Under the pieces are notes generated by a model that saw only the letters and a list, made by a program, of their open reading frames with translations, ran no database searches and was not told the origin of the DNA. A program made the translations under genes and the position numbers. A DNA stretch of 64,000 nucleotides from JAJDYQ01 sp963662865 (GTDB taxonomy: Bacteria > Pseudomonadota > Gammaproteobacteria > JAJDYQ01): positions 2,108,001 through 2,172,000 of the forward strand of contig OY759969.1 of assembly GCA_963662865.1 (NCBI GenBank). Direction: 5' to 3'. The first letter of the stretch is position 1. Every line of letters starts with the position of its first letter. This document shows positions 18,671-27,627 of this stretch, one piece after another.

Positions 18671-19658
18671 ATTTGACTGGCCCTGGATATTTGCCCTGCT
18701 GCCCCTGCCCTGGCTGATCAGGCGTTTCACCCGTCCCGTCAATAGCGCACAGGCCGCCTTGCAAGTGCCCTTTATAGACGATTTTATTGAATCTGATCAG
18801 ATGGATGCGGATCATGCCGTATCGCTGCGAACAGGACTAATCATCGGCACACTGATATGGCTGGCCCTGCTAACGGCGGCGGCCAGTCCCCGGTGGGTAG
18901 GAGAACCCATCGAACTCCCGGTGAAGGGCCGGGACATCATGCTGGCGGTTGATCTGTCAGGCAGCATGGAAAAGCGTGACTTCACCCTGAGAAACAACCG
19001 AGTGAACCGGCTGATGGCAACCAAAGCGGTTGCCGGCAATTTTATCCGGCAAAGAATCGGCGACCGGGTCGGTCTGATACTGTTCGGTTCCCGTGCCTAC
19101 CTGCAGGTTCCCCTGACCTTTGACCGTCAGACAGTCATAACCCTGCTGGATGAAGCGGTCACCCGAATCGCAGGCCAGGAGACCGCCATTGGCGATGCCA
19201 TTGGTCTGGCGGTAAAGCGCCTGAAAGACAGGAAAGGCGACCGAATACTGATCCTGCTCAGCGACGGTGAAAATACCGCAGGCGCAATCGACCCGCTTAA
19301 AGCGGCTGACATCGCCGCACTGGACGGACTTAAAATTTACACCATTGGCATAGGCGCCGATGGCCGCAATCGTGGCGGCAACTACTTCGGGATGACCCGG
19401 CCCGGCCCACGCACCGGCGGCATTGATGAAAGAACGCTGACGCAGATAGCGCAGAAGACAGGAGGGCGATACTTCCATGCCGGCAACACGCAGGAACTTG
19501 AAGAAATCTACGGTATCATAGACAGGCTGGAACCCGTAGAGAGTGATAACAGAATCTATCGACCGGTTAAGGCATTATTTCACTGGCCATTAGCACTGTC
19601 ACTGATACTGACCCTGATACTCATGGCGATTCAGTCACTGGCCCGGAGCCATGTATGA
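18663..19658 (+). CDS. batA: vWA-domain membrane protein, BatA type
   Basis: A 331-residue inner-membrane protein. Transmembrane helices lie near the N-terminus (two, with WIFALLPLPWLI and GLIIGTLIWLALLTAAAS) and at the C-terminus (FHWPLALSLILTLILMAI). The vWA domain has an intact MIDAS metal site: DLSGSMEKRDF, a Thr in VPLTFDRQT, and LLSDGENTAG. It ends with an ATGA overlap into the next gene. Bat proteins (Bacteroides aerotolerance) are linked to envelope stress, with MoxR as probable motor. Confidence 0.9.
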   Translation: MLEFDWPWIFALLPLPWLIRRFTRPVNSAQAALQVPFIDDFIESDQMDADHAVSLRTGLIIGTLIWLALLTAAASPRWVGEPIELPVKGRDIMLAVDLSGSMEKRDFTLRNNRVNRLMATKAVAGNFIRQRIGDRVGLILFGSRAYLQVPLTFDRQTVITLLDEAVTRIAGQETAIGDAIGLAVKRLKDRKGDRILILLSDGENTAGAIDPLKAADIAALDGLKIYTIGIGADGRNRGGNYFGMTRPGPRTGGIDERTLTQIAQKTGGRYFHAGNTQELEEIYGIIDRLEPVESDNRIYRPVKALFHWPLALSLILTLILMAIQSLARSHV

Positions 19659-21475
19659 ATATCGAGTTACTGCACTTCCTGAGACCATACTGGTTACCCG
19701 CGATCATCCCGTTTTTGATCGCCGTCATTCTGGTATCCCGCCGGCATGCCCGGCGGAGCAACTGGCGCAGCGTCGTCGCCCCTGAGCTATTACCTCTGCT
19801 GCTGCGAAGCAATCAACAGGCCCGAACAAGCTGGCCTGTATTCATAACCTCCATAGCCGGCATCCTGTCCGTCATTGCCCTTGCCGGGCCGACATGGGAG
19901 CGTATCCCACAGCCCGTATTTCGCAATGATGACGCATTAGTCATCATCCTGGACCTGTCCCGTTCAATGGATGCCCAGGATATAAAACCTTCACGCCTGC
20001 AACGAGCGCGCTACAAAATTATCGATATACTGAAATCCCGCCCCGAAGGACAGGCCGCATTAATTGTTTATGCCGCTGACGCCTTTACGGTAACCCCCCT
20101 GACGGATGATGACGATACCATCATCTCCCAGCTACCCGCCCTCACCACAAACCTGATGCCGGCACAGGGCGCCCGCACCGACAGGGCACTCGCACTGGCT
20201 TCTCAGCTTCTCAAGCAAGCCAGCCAACCCGAAGGACGCATTCTGTTGATCACCGACGAGATTGAAGCCGGGCCGGGTGCGGCCGATCGGCCGATTGCAG
20301 ACGGTTATGAACTTTCCATACTTGGAATGGGCACCCAGGATGGTGCGCCAATACCGATTCCCGGAGGAGTACTGAAGGACAAACAAGGCAACATCGTAAT
20401 CGCCCGGCTGAATGGCAACAATTTACGACGCATTGCCCATGCGGGCAAAGGCCAGTACGCCACCGTCACCAGCAACGATAACGATATACGACAACTGGGA
20501 CTGGACAAGCGCTTCTCCGTCAACGATGCGCCCGAAAAAAACGACGACCTCACATCAGACATCTGGAAAGAAGCCGGACCATGGTTACTGCTACCGGTTC
20601 TGCCGCTCGCTGCATTGGCCTTTCGTCGAGGCATCCTCGGCCTGGGTATCATTCTATTACTACCCGTTTCCCCACCCGCCGACGCCCTGGAGCCCGCGAA
20701 TTTCTGGCGCAACCTGTGGCAGACACCGGACCAACAGGCCCAGAAACTGTTCAATAATGGCGAAATCACGGAAGCCGCCAACCGATTCGAACAGCCCTTA
20801 TGGAAAGGCAGTGCCCACTACTCGGCAGCAAATTATGACAAGGCGCTGGAAATTTTTCAGTCCGCAAAAGGTGCCGCCGCCCGCTACAACGAAGGCAACA
20901 CCCTGGCCAGACTCGGACGCTATGCAGACGCGATAAAATCCTACGAGCAGGCCATCCGGCAATCGCCCGGTCACAGCGATGCCATCCACAACAAAAAGCT
21001 GATAGCGCAACTGCTCGAACAGCGTAAACAGCAATCCTCCGCACCGACGCAACAACAGCACGAACCGCAGCCATCCGAAAATTCACAGGAACAGCAGGAC
21101 CCTTCCGGGACACCGGCAAACAAACAGGCCCAAGCAGCACAAGACAAACGCAACAAAGAACCATCCGCCCACCAAAAAGGCACTGAATCGGAGCGGCCCT
21201 CACAGAAAGCGGCTGCCGAAGACCAACAGGCCGAGCAGCAGGACCGGCAACAGACGCCACCCCGACCATCCGATGCGCAACAACAGCAACCCGGACAAGA
21301 GGCCGCGGATGACCCAAAACCCGCCCCCCCTGCCGGGCCGGACAGAGAACAGATACTGGCCAGAGAGCAATGGCTGAATCGTATTCCCGATGACCCTGCC
21401 GGCCTGTTGAAACGCAAATTTCAATACCAGTATCGGCAAAAGGCCCGAACAGATGATGGAGGCAAACCTTGGTAA
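19655..21475 (+). CDS. vWA + TPR membrane protein (BatB/BatC-like fusion)
   Basis: A 606-residue fusion. The N-terminal half is a BatB-like vWA domain between transmembrane helices, with MIDAS DLSRSMDAQD and LLITDEIEAG. After a third hydrophobic segment (RRGILGLGIILLLPVS) comes a periplasmic TPR region (about residues 365-450; AARYNEGNTLARLGRYADAI), then a long Gln/Pro-rich low-complexity tail (about 455-570), as in BatC proteins. It overlaps both neighbours by four to seven bases. The Gln-rich tail is probably disordered. Confidence 0.88.
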   Translation: MNIELLHFLRPYWLPAIIPFLIAVILVSRRHARRSNWRSVVAPELLPLLLRSNQQARTSWPVFITSIAGILSVIALAGPTWERIPQPVFRNDDALVIILDLSRSMDAQDIKPSRLQRARYKIIDILKSRPEGQAALIVYAADAFTVTPLTDDDDTIISQLPALTTNLMPAQGARTDRALALASQLLKQASQPEGRILLITDEIEAGPGAADRPIADGYELSILGMGTQDGAPIPIPGGVLKDKQGNIVIARLNGNNLRRIAHAGKGQYATVTSNDNDIRQLGLDKRFSVNDAPEKNDDLTSDIWKEAGPWLLLPVLPLAALAFRRGILGLGIILLLPVSPPADALEPANFWRNLWQTPDQQAQKLFNNGEITEAANRFEQPLWKGSAHYSAANYDKALEIFQSAKGAAARYNEGNTLARLGRYADAIKSYEQAIRQSPGHSDAIHNKKLIAQLLEQRKQQSSAPTQQQHEPQPSENSQEQQDPSGTPANKQAQAAQDKRNKEPSAHQKGTESERPSQKAAAEDQQAEQQDRQQTPPRPSDAQQQQPGQEAADDPKPAPPAGPDREQILAREQWLNRIPDDPAGLLKRKFQYQYRQKARTDDGGKPW

Positions 21476-23190
21476 AACTATTCATACTGCCTGCTTTACT
21501 GCTGGCCATATTTTCCGTGCACTCCGCCACCATTACAGTCTCCACAGACCGAAACCCGGTGTCCCTCGGCGAAGCATTCAAACTCATATTCAAGGTACAG
21601 GGTTCGCAGCATGATGAACCGGACTTTACGCCCCTGAATGAGAACCTCCGTCTCCTCGGCACCAGCCAATCCAGCGCCGTCAGCATAAACAATGGCAAGA
21701 CCAGTCGCGCCATAACCTACATCCTGACAGTTTCCCCATTGCAACAGGGAGAGCTTGTTATCCCTGCAATCAGCTTTGGCAGCGATACCAGCGAGCCGGT
21801 TACCGTAAAGGTACAGCCTGCGGACGACCGTCCGCAGCCGGGTGATTCCGGACAGAGTCGGCAGACCGATAACGAACAATTATTTTTAATAATTAAACCC
21901 GATGTAGCCGAACCCTATGTTCAGCAACAGGTCATCCTGAAGGTGAAAATATACTCGCAAACCCGCTGGACAAAAGCCGACCTGACCAGGATCAAATTCA
22001 AGGGCACGGCAGCCATATCCCGGCAGATTGGTAAGGAAAAGACCTACAAAGCCCAACACCAGGGTAAAAAATATACAGTGACTGAACTGCGCTTCGCCCT
22101 GTTTCCCCAGGCAAGCGGCGACCTCACCATACTGCCCTTTCGCCTGACCACCAGAATCGCCGCCGCCGCCCTGCGTGCACAACCAGCCCACACAACCAGG
22201 ACCACCCACAGTAAACCCGTTAAACTGACCGTCAAACCGATACCCGCATCCTTTACCGGCAAGCACTGGGTTATTGCCCGGGACATCCAGCTACAGGAAG
22301 CCTGGTCATCGGAACTGGCCGAACTGCAAGCCGGCGAACCCGTCACACGCACACTGGCCATGATTGGAGATGGAGTCGGCGTAGGCCAGTTGCCCGGCAT
22401 AGAGCTCGAAGACAGGCCCGGGATAAAAACTTACCCCGACCAACCCACCAACCAGGAACAGGCCGGACAACAAGGACTGCTCAGCACACGCACACAAAAA
22501 TTTGCACTGATTCCATCAGATAGCGGCATACACGAACTGCCGGCCATCGAAATCCCCTGGTGGAACAGCACAACAGACAAAATGGAGACAGCCGTGGTTC
22601 CGGCAGTAAACCTGAACGTCGCCGATGTATCAGCAACCGCCGCAGCGCCACCACAGATGCACAATCCGACCGGCACAGACAAACCCGACACGGCACAAAC
22701 ACCACCCGCACACAAAGCACCGGAATCGTGGTACCGGCCTGACAATGCCAGCCGCTGGTTACTACTCAGCAGCCTGGCACTCTCGCTGCTCTGGCTAATC
22801 ACCCTGAACGCCTGGTGGCAGGCCCGTAAGGCCCCGCCCAAAGAAAGCCCGCACAACCCGCCCCCCGATGCACCCGAAAACCCCGCAAAGGCGCGGCGTA
22901 ATTTATGCGAAGCCTGTAAAACCAATCACCCCGAAGACATCCATATCGCCCTGCTGAACTGGGCCCGGGCAATCTGGCCCGAGCACCCGCCGCGCAGCCT
23001 GGAGGCACTTGCACAAAGACTGGCCCCACCCCTGTCCGACGAGATTCAATCCCTGTCCCGGCACCTCTATAGCGGCCATCCGACCGACTGGGACAGCCGC
23101 ATCATTGACCAGCAGGCCGCGCAATTTACAGCGGCGGCAAACAGCCGCCCGCAGGCCACCTCCGCATCACTTGAGCCCCTTTATCGATAA
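21469..23190 (+). CDS. batD: BatD-family oxygen-tolerance-type protein
   Basis: A 573-residue membrane protein: a signal peptide (LFILPALLLAIFSVHSA), a long beta-rich periplasmic region resembling repeated Ig-like domains (SLGEAFKLIFKVQG, a frequent BatD opening), one transmembrane helix near residue 425-445 (WLLLSSLALSLLWLITL), and a helical cytoplasmic tail. It closes the moxR/bat operon. In other bacteria this set is tied to tolerance of oxygen or envelope stress, but the mechanism is unclear. The final codons run into a 12-bp tandem repeat. Confidence 0.87.
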   Translation: MVKLFILPALLLAIFSVHSATITVSTDRNPVSLGEAFKLIFKVQGSQHDEPDFTPLNENLRLLGTSQSSAVSINNGKTSRAITYILTVSPLQQGELVIPAISFGSDTSEPVTVKVQPADDRPQPGDSGQSRQTDNEQLFLIIKPDVAEPYVQQQVILKVKIYSQTRWTKADLTRIKFKGTAAISRQIGKEKTYKAQHQGKKYTVTELRFALFPQASGDLTILPFRLTTRIAAAALRAQPAHTTRTTHSKPVKLTVKPIPASFTGKHWVIARDIQLQEAWSSELAELQAGEPVTRTLAMIGDGVGVGQLPGIELEDRPGIKTYPDQPTNQEQAGQQGLLSTRTQKFALIPSDSGIHELPAIEIPWWNSTTDKMETAVVPAVNLNVADVSATAAAPPQMHNPTGTDKPDTAQTPPAHKAPESWYRPDNASRWLLLSSLALSLLWLITLNAWWQARKAPPKESPHNPPPDAPENPAKARRNLCEACKTNHPEDIHIALLNWARAIWPEHPPRSLEALAQRLAPPLSDEIQSLSRHLYSGHPTDWDSRIIDQQAAQFTAAANSRPQATSASLEPLYR

Positions 23191-23229
23191 CGGCATCGAT
23201 AACGGCATCGATAACAGCATCAATAACAG
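23185..23229. repeat. 12-bp tandem repeat at the batD 3' end
   Basis: CGATAACGGCAT is repeated head-to-tail about 3.75 times with small changes in the last copies. The first copy contains the batD stop codon. This is a short variable-number-type tandem repeat with no obvious function. Confidence 0.85.
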
Positions 23230-23236
23230 ACACCGA

Positions 23237-23659
23237 CTATTGACCCTCATATGCCAGCTCCATGGCAGGAATCCATAGCCGCGCACCCTCGGCATCACGG
23301 CCCCGCACCTGCACAAACATACCCTTCAAAGCAATAATAACCACAGCAGTCCTCTCATCTTTCGCGTATTCACAATCGCCAGTAATAATCAATCTGGCAA
23401 GCCCCATAATATTGTCAGCATTAGTATAATCATGATACTCCTTGATAGCCTGTTCGCTCTCGCAATGTAGCGCGCCACGGGTAAAATAACGGGCCTGACC
23501 TGCCAGAAAATGTCTCGCATACAGATCATCAGGCAGACTTTTATACAAGGCATTTCGGCAACCCGGCCCCGAATACGAACCCGCTCCGGAATAAATGAAG
23601 ACAGCCGGCAGGATAACGGCGATAGTCGCGGCAAACATCCACTTAATACCGATCTGCAT
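23237..23659 (-). CDS. Small exported or membrane-anchored hypothetical protein
   Basis: A 140-residue protein with one hydrophobic N-terminal segment (about residues 7-25, WMFAATIAVILPAVFIYSGA) that could be a signal peptide or anchor. The remainder contains three Cys (CRNAL, HCESEQ, GDCEYAKDE), possibly forming periplasmic disulfides. I do not recognise the family. It is convergent with batD and lies just downstream of the dUTPase-like gene on the same strand (41-base gap), so it may share that transcript. Confidence 0.6.
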   Translation of the reverse strand: MQIGIKWMFAATIAVILPAVFIYSGAGSYSGPGCRNALYKSLPDDLYARHFLAGQARYFTRGALHCESEQAIKEYHDYTNADNIMGLARLIITGDCEYAKDERTAVVIIALKGMFVQVRGRDAEGARLWIPAMELAYEGQ

Positions 23660-23700
23660 CCTGCACCATACCCGTTGCTCGACTCAGCGAACCGGCTCAA

Positions 23701-24315
23701 TCAGCCTTTCGCATAGACCCGTTGCAGCCGGTTATAAATCTCATCGGCATACCCCCCCGTATCCGGAGGAACCTCAGCCAGAATATCGGCGAGATATTCA
23801 TTATCCTCCCGGCCGTCCCAGACCTTGACATAACTGCCGTCCCCATAGCCATGATCCTGGCGAAACAGATTCAGCACATTTTTGCCGACATAGCAACGGA
23901 ACAACGCCTCAAACGGCAGTTCAGCGGCCTGCATAAGCCCCGCAAAAATTCGAATATCGGCCGCCCGGGTTTGCAGCGACCTTAATGCCAGTTTTTCGAT
24001 AGCCCCGCGCAGATCGCTGCACCCCTCCGGTTCCAGTAACTCAACAGCGATACGGTCCGCAATCCGGTCACGGCACTCGCCGGCCAACAGCAGGTCACTC
24101 ATGGTAAAGTGCCATATATCAACAATCTCCAGCCTGACCTGTCCCATATCAGATTTCTGATACTTCCACCATTTCCAGCCATAGTGATCAAGCATTTCAG
24201 CGCATTCCGTCCATATCGCCCGATACCAGGCATTACCGGCCTGGCGCCAATCGGGATTGACCCGGCGGTTCATGGCATCCTGCATATCCAGCATGACCAG
24301 TATCTTATCTTTCAT
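23701..24315 (-). CDS. Dimeric dUTP diphosphatase-like protein (dUTPase_2 family)
   Basis: A 204-residue all-alpha protein matching the dimeric dUTPase/MazG-like fold. The N-terminus reads LDMQDAMNRRVNPDWRQAG, then RAIWTECAEMLDHYGWKWWK (residues about 32-52) and EIVDIWHFTMSDLLL, supplying the acidic metal-binding residues (E..E, E..D) expected for hydrolysing dUTP to dUMP. A late segment with YVGKNVLNLFRQDHGYGDGSYVK is also typical. Such enzymes keep uracil out of DNA. The gene ends 265 bases from the IS1595 transposon. Confidence 0.85.
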   Translation of the reverse strand: MKDKILVMLDMQDAMNRRVNPDWRQAGNAWYRAIWTECAEMLDHYGWKWWKYQKSDMGQVRLEIVDIWHFTMSDLLLAGECRDRIADRIAVELLEPEGCSDLRGAIEKLALRSLQTRAADIRIFAGLMQAAELPFEALFRCYVGKNVLNLFRQDHGYGDGSYVKVWDGREDNEYLADILAEVPPDTGGYADEIYNRLQRVYAKG

Positions 24316-24385
24316 AATGGGTTTTCTGTGCCGGTTGAGATAATTTTACGACTTGCGCATCGAATCAACACGCAGCAGACCTGCC

Positions 24386-24415
24386 GATGCAGATTGAGGC
24401 GATGCAGATTGAGGG
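24386..24415. repeat. 15-bp tandem duplication
   Basis: GATGCAGATTGAGGC is followed directly by GATGCAGATTGAGGG. It lies in the 264-base gap between the dUTPase start and the transposon. No convincing gene is seen in that gap. Confidence 0.8.
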
Positions 24416-24579
24416 CCAGCGGTTCAAACCATACAATAACCGGGCGATAACTGCCACCATCAAAGGCAAAAGCGACCAGCCGCCTGCAGGCCCTGGAGCG
24501 TTTTTTCCGCCCCATCAACCTGATCAAAAAGAGATAAAGCCCATTTTCAGCAATCCCTGAAGGGCATTGCCTTTGGTTA

Positions 24580-24604
24580 GGGAATTATAAAGATTATTTG
24601 ACAG
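24580..24604 (+). repeat. Left terminal inverted repeat of the IS1595 element
   Basis: A 25-bp end beginning GGGAATTATAAAG, matching the reverse complement of 27834-27858 with two mismatches. It abuts the target duplication TTTGGTTA at 24572-24579. Confidence 0.9.
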
Positions 24605-24606
24605 GC

Positions 24607-24810
24607 TCAGGGGTAGAGCCTGTCCACTACCTCCAACACTCTGTCCAGCACAGAATCTGGAATCTTGTTCTTAATGTTTGGAACCATTACGCAGTTGCCG
24701 TTACTGTCTTCCCACAAGCGACCTTTTACGCTTTCTTTGTTTGTGGGCCGTAACCCGTTTTTTTTGAGTTGTTGTTCAAATTCATCCCTGTTCATTATTC
24801 TCATTGCCAT
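24607..24810 (-). CDS. HicA-like small toxin candidate (transposon cargo)
   Basis: A 67-residue protein with the layout of HicA/YcfA dsRBD-like RNases: MNRDEFEQQLKKNGLRPTNK, a short beta hairpin (GRLWEDSNGNCVMVPN) and a C-terminal helix (IPDSVLDRVLEVVDRLY). HicA toxins cleave mRNA or tmRNA. The catalytic histidine of classical HicA is not evident (WEDSNGNCVMVP where H is usual), so activity is uncertain. It lies 12 bases after the HicB-like gene, inside the transposon and against the left end. It starts at the ATG at 24810; internal ATGs at 24804 and 24795 are possible. Confidence 0.6.
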   Translation of the reverse strand: MAMRIMNRDEFEQQLKKNGLRPTNKESVKGRLWEDSNGNCVMVPNIKNKIPDSVLDRVLEVVDRLYP

Positions 24811-24822
24811 GTGTATTTCCGG

Positions 24823-25110
24823 TCATGCAGCAGCAGGGACTAGGCTGTCAATGACAGATAATGGGAGCAATGCCCACCAAGGATTCGGGTCTTTGTCTTT
24901 TTTCAGGGATACCACCTTGCAGTCCACTTTATGACGAGAAGAATACAAAATGCGGATGGCTTCCGGCAGGTCATCAATGATTTCATCGAATTTTGGGTCA
25001 GCCAAAATGAACCCGGGAAGGTCCGGGCTTGTGGCAATATGCCAGCCGTCCTTTTCTTCAAAATTTATAGTGATCAAAACTCCACTGGCTTTCTCATTAA
25101 GGTTGTTCAT
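24823..25110 (-). CDS. HicB-like antitoxin candidate (transposon cargo)
   Basis: A 95-residue protein. Its core ITINFEEKDGWHIATSPDLPGF is the degenerate RNase-H-like motif of HicB/DUF1902 antitoxins, followed by a helix with DEIIDDLPEAIRIL. The C-terminus lacks an obvious HTH. The start at 25110 has AAGGAG seven bases upstream, better than the upstream ATG at 25131. It is the first gene of the leftward pair and diverges from the transposase. The pairing suggests a stabilisation module for the element. Confidence 0.65.
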   Translation of the reverse strand: MNNLNEKASGVLITINFEEKDGWHIATSPDLPGFILADPKFDEIIDDLPEAIRILYSSRHKVDCKVVSLKKDKDPNPWWALLPLSVIDSLVPAAA

Positions 25111-25226
25111 AAGTTTTCTCCTTGATTCCATGGATTAAATTCCTTGAATACAGGATTATTAGTTGACAAAATTAGTCTGTATATGATATATTTGTATATA
25201 CCATCCCTACAATAATAGCACAATCA

Positions 25227-26171
25227 ATGAAGAAGCGAACGACCAGGATTCTGTCCATATTCGACCTGATGCAGATGTATCCGACCGAGGAATCTGCCTA
25301 CCGGTATTTCGAGCAGTTGCGATGGGGCGATGATCCGGTATGCGTCAAGTGTGGATGCGTTGGCAAGATCGCCAAGCAGAAGAATTACAAGAAAGGATAC
25401 TGGTGCGGGGACTGCCGCAGTTACTTCACGGCCTTCACCAATACGCCATTGGCGCATAACCGGGTGAAGGATCAGAGAAAGTGGATATTTGCCTCATACC
25501 TGTTGATGACGGCCCGCAAGGGAATCTCTGCCATGCAACTCAGCAAGGAACTGTCTGTCAGTTATCCGACTGCCTGGTACATGCTTCACCGATTAAGGCT
25601 GGCTTGTGGTGGCGGCATGGAAGCCTTGCAGGGAGAGGTTGAAATGGATGCGACCTATATTGGTGGCAAACGCAAGAACATGAGCAATACCCGGCGCAAG
25701 GCTCTCCGGGATACCGGACGCGGCACCGTGGGAAAGCAACCAGTAGTGGGTATGAGACAGCGGGGCGGCCTTACCAGGGCCGTTGTAGTGGATACGGAAA
25801 ACAGTGATACAGTCCTGGGCCGGGTCCATGATAACGTAGAAGAAGGAACCACCATCTACTCGGATGAAGCAACCGCTTACAATGTCCTGAGGAAGAATGG
25901 ATACAAGCATAAGAAGGTCAACCACAGCGCGAGGGAATACGTTAATGGTACGGCCCATACCAACGGCATAGAAAGCGTCTGGGCGCTGATTAAGCGGGGA
26001 TACGACAGGGTTTATCACAACTGGAGCAAGAAGCACTGCCACCGGTATGTCAATGAGTTCACATTCCGGCTTAATGAGGGGGATGTTGAGCGAGACACCC
26101 GGGAACGGCTGGATAGTCTGTTTCAGGCCCTGGATGCGAAGACCATTACCTGCGAAACACTTACCTCATAA
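25227..26171 (+). CDS. IS1595-family transposase
   Basis: A DDE-type transposase of 314 residues in the ISXO2-like group. An N-terminal zinc ribbon (CVKCG...CGDC, residues about 37-58) is followed by an HTH region (ISAMQLSKELSVSYPTAW). The catalytic core shows EMDATYIGGK (first Asp), YSDEATAYN (second Asp) and TNGIESVWALIKRG, where the Glu lies in the NGIESVW motif. The stop codon overlaps the methyltransferase start (TAATG), so cargo translation is probably coupled to the transposase transcript. Confidence 0.95.
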   Translation: MKKRTTRILSIFDLMQMYPTEESAYRYFEQLRWGDDPVCVKCGCVGKIAKQKNYKKGYWCGDCRSYFTAFTNTPLAHNRVKDQRKWIFASYLLMTARKGISAMQLSKELSVSYPTAWYMLHRLRLACGGGMEALQGEVEMDATYIGGKRKNMSNTRRKALRDTGRGTVGKQPVVGMRQRGGLTRAVVVDTENSDTVLGRVHDNVEEGTTIYSDEATAYNVLRKNGYKHKKVNHSAREYVNGTAHTNGIESVWALIKRGYDRVYHNWSKKHCHRYVNEFTFRLNEGDVERDTRERLDSLFQALDAKTITCETLTS

Positions 26172-27016
26172 TGGAAGACACCACATCTAATGCGGTTTTG
26201 AAATGTATGGACAATATGAAATTCATGTCATCACTGTCCGATGGGATTTTTAAACTCATTGTTACTTCCCCTCCCTACAACCTCGGGAAAACTTATGAAA
26301 GAAAGAGGTTGGCTGTTGATGATTATCTGGATGGTCAAAAGCAAGTCATCGCAGAGTGTGTGCGGTTACTACATGATAATGGATCAATATGTTGGCAAGT
26401 GGGAAACCATGTTGAAAAAGGAGAAATTGCTCCTTTGGATACGTTGCTGTACCCCATATTTGTATCTCATGGGTTGAAACTGCGTAATAGGATAATCTGG
26501 CACTTTGGACATGGTTTGCACTGCACAAAACGCCTTTCAGGGAGATATGAAACGATCAATTGGTGGACAAAGGGGGATGATTATGACTGGGACCTGGATG
26601 CAATCAGAGTGCCTGTAAAGTACCCGGGAAAACGATACTTTAAGGGTCCAAACATTGGAAAGTTATCCTCTAATCCTCTGGGGAAAAACCCCAGTGATGT
26701 TTGGATGTTTCCTAATGTGAAAAGCAATCATCCAGAAAAAACAAGCCATCCATGTCAGTTCCCTGTTGAACTCGTTGAACGGTTGGTTTTATCCATGACT
26801 GACCAGGGAGACACAATATTTGATCCATATATTGGAGTAGGTTCTGCTGCAATAGCGGCCCTGATGCATGGTAGAAAAGCCTATGGGTGTGATGTGGTAG
26901 AGGAATATATTGATATCGCGAGTGACCGAATCAACAAGTTGTATTCGGATCAATTGAAAACCCGTCCTATGGGAAAACCCATCTATGATCCATCCATGCC
27001 AAACGGAGGGCATTGA
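26171..27016 (+). CDS. Beta-class DNA methyltransferase of a type II restriction-modification pair
   Basis: A 281-residue methyltransferase. The catalytic motif IV is TSPPYN (residues 32-37) and the SAM-binding motif I is FDPYIGVGS (217-225), so the order IV-then-I marks the beta class. SPPY is typical of N4-cytosine enzymes, including the BglII methylase, although N6-adenine cannot be excluded. The next gene is a BglII-like endonuclease. Its ATG overlaps the transposase stop by one base. Base composition is more AT-rich than the core genes, consistent with transfer. It should protect host sites from the companion nuclease. Confidence 0.9.
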   Translation: MEDTTSNAVLKCMDNMKFMSSLSDGIFKLIVTSPPYNLGKTYERKRLAVDDYLDGQKQVIAECVRLLHDNGSICWQVGNHVEKGEIAPLDTLLYPIFVSHGLKLRNRIIWHFGHGLHCTKRLSGRYETINWWTKGDDYDWDLDAIRVPVKYPGKRYFKGPNIGKLSSNPLGKNPSDVWMFPNVKSNHPEKTSHPCQFPVELVERLVLSMTDQGDTIFDPYIGVGSAAIAALMHGRKAYGCDVVEEYIDIASDRINKLYSDQLKTRPMGKPIYDPSMPNGGH

Positions 27017-27627
27017 TGAAGATAGAATCCACCTACTCTCACCTCAATGGAGAGGAATACCTGATGGTACATCACATGGATTTGTGGAAAGAGGTTAAGA
27101 ATATAATTTCTGGTGTGAATGCCAATTCCTGTAAAACCAAGGTGTCACAGGAAAAGACGATGAAAGGGCGTTTGCTTTATTCTCCTGGGGATATGAACCT
27201 GGCATTTAAGGATGGATTCGAAAAAGCGGGTTGGGAAGAACGCAGAAATACCTTCTGGGTTACTTCTGATGAAAAAATCCTGCGGTCCGTTTATGACCAG
27301 CCACCAGATGAACAAAAATCCAAAATACTGTCTTCTGGCCAGACGCCCATCATGTCTTACAACCAAACTGATTTCGTTAAGGATAGAGTGGCTGTAGAAG
27401 TACAGTTCGGAAAGTATGCTTTTGTTGCCCATGATCTATTTGTAAAACATCTCGGTTTTTATGTGTCGGATATTATTGATGTGGGTATCGAGATATTGCC
27501 GATGAAAAAACTGGAACGCGAGATGTCTTCAGGCGTTCCTTATTATGAGCGTGACCTGCTCAATGTTATTCGTCAGGGGCGAGGGGTCCCTGCCGTTCCC
27601 TTAATACTGATTGGAGTATCATCATGA
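27016..27627 (+). CDS. BglII-like type II restriction endonuclease
   Basis: A 203-residue protein resembling the BglII endonuclease family. The segment QTDFVKDRVAVEVQFGKYAF contains Asp119, Glu128 and Gln130, reproducing the spacing of the BglII catalytic residues (D-X8-E-X-Q). The following hydrophobic strands and PLILIGV near the end also fit. The open frame begins at TTG 27013, but the ATG at 27016 has GGAGGG just upstream and overlaps the methyltransferase stop by one base (TGATG). Recognition of AGATCT is inferred from family only. The pair forms a type II system within the transposon. Confidence 0.8.
   Translation: MKIESTYSHLNGEEYLMVHHMDLWKEVKNIISGVNANSCKTKVSQEKTMKGRLLYSPGDMNLAFKDGFEKAGWEERRNTFWVTSDEKILRSVYDQPPDEQKSKILSSGQTPIMSYNQTDFVKDRVAVEVQFGKYAFVAHDLFVKHLGFYVSDIIDVGIEILPMKKLEREMSSGVPYYERDLLNVIRQGRGVPAVPLILIGVSS

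Noticed and set aside
24312..24527. 71-codon minus-strand ORF overlapping the dUTPase start by an ATGA
   Set aside because: The overlap is suggestive, but the translation is Arg/Cys-rich, contains a 15-bp duplication and matches nothing I recognise.
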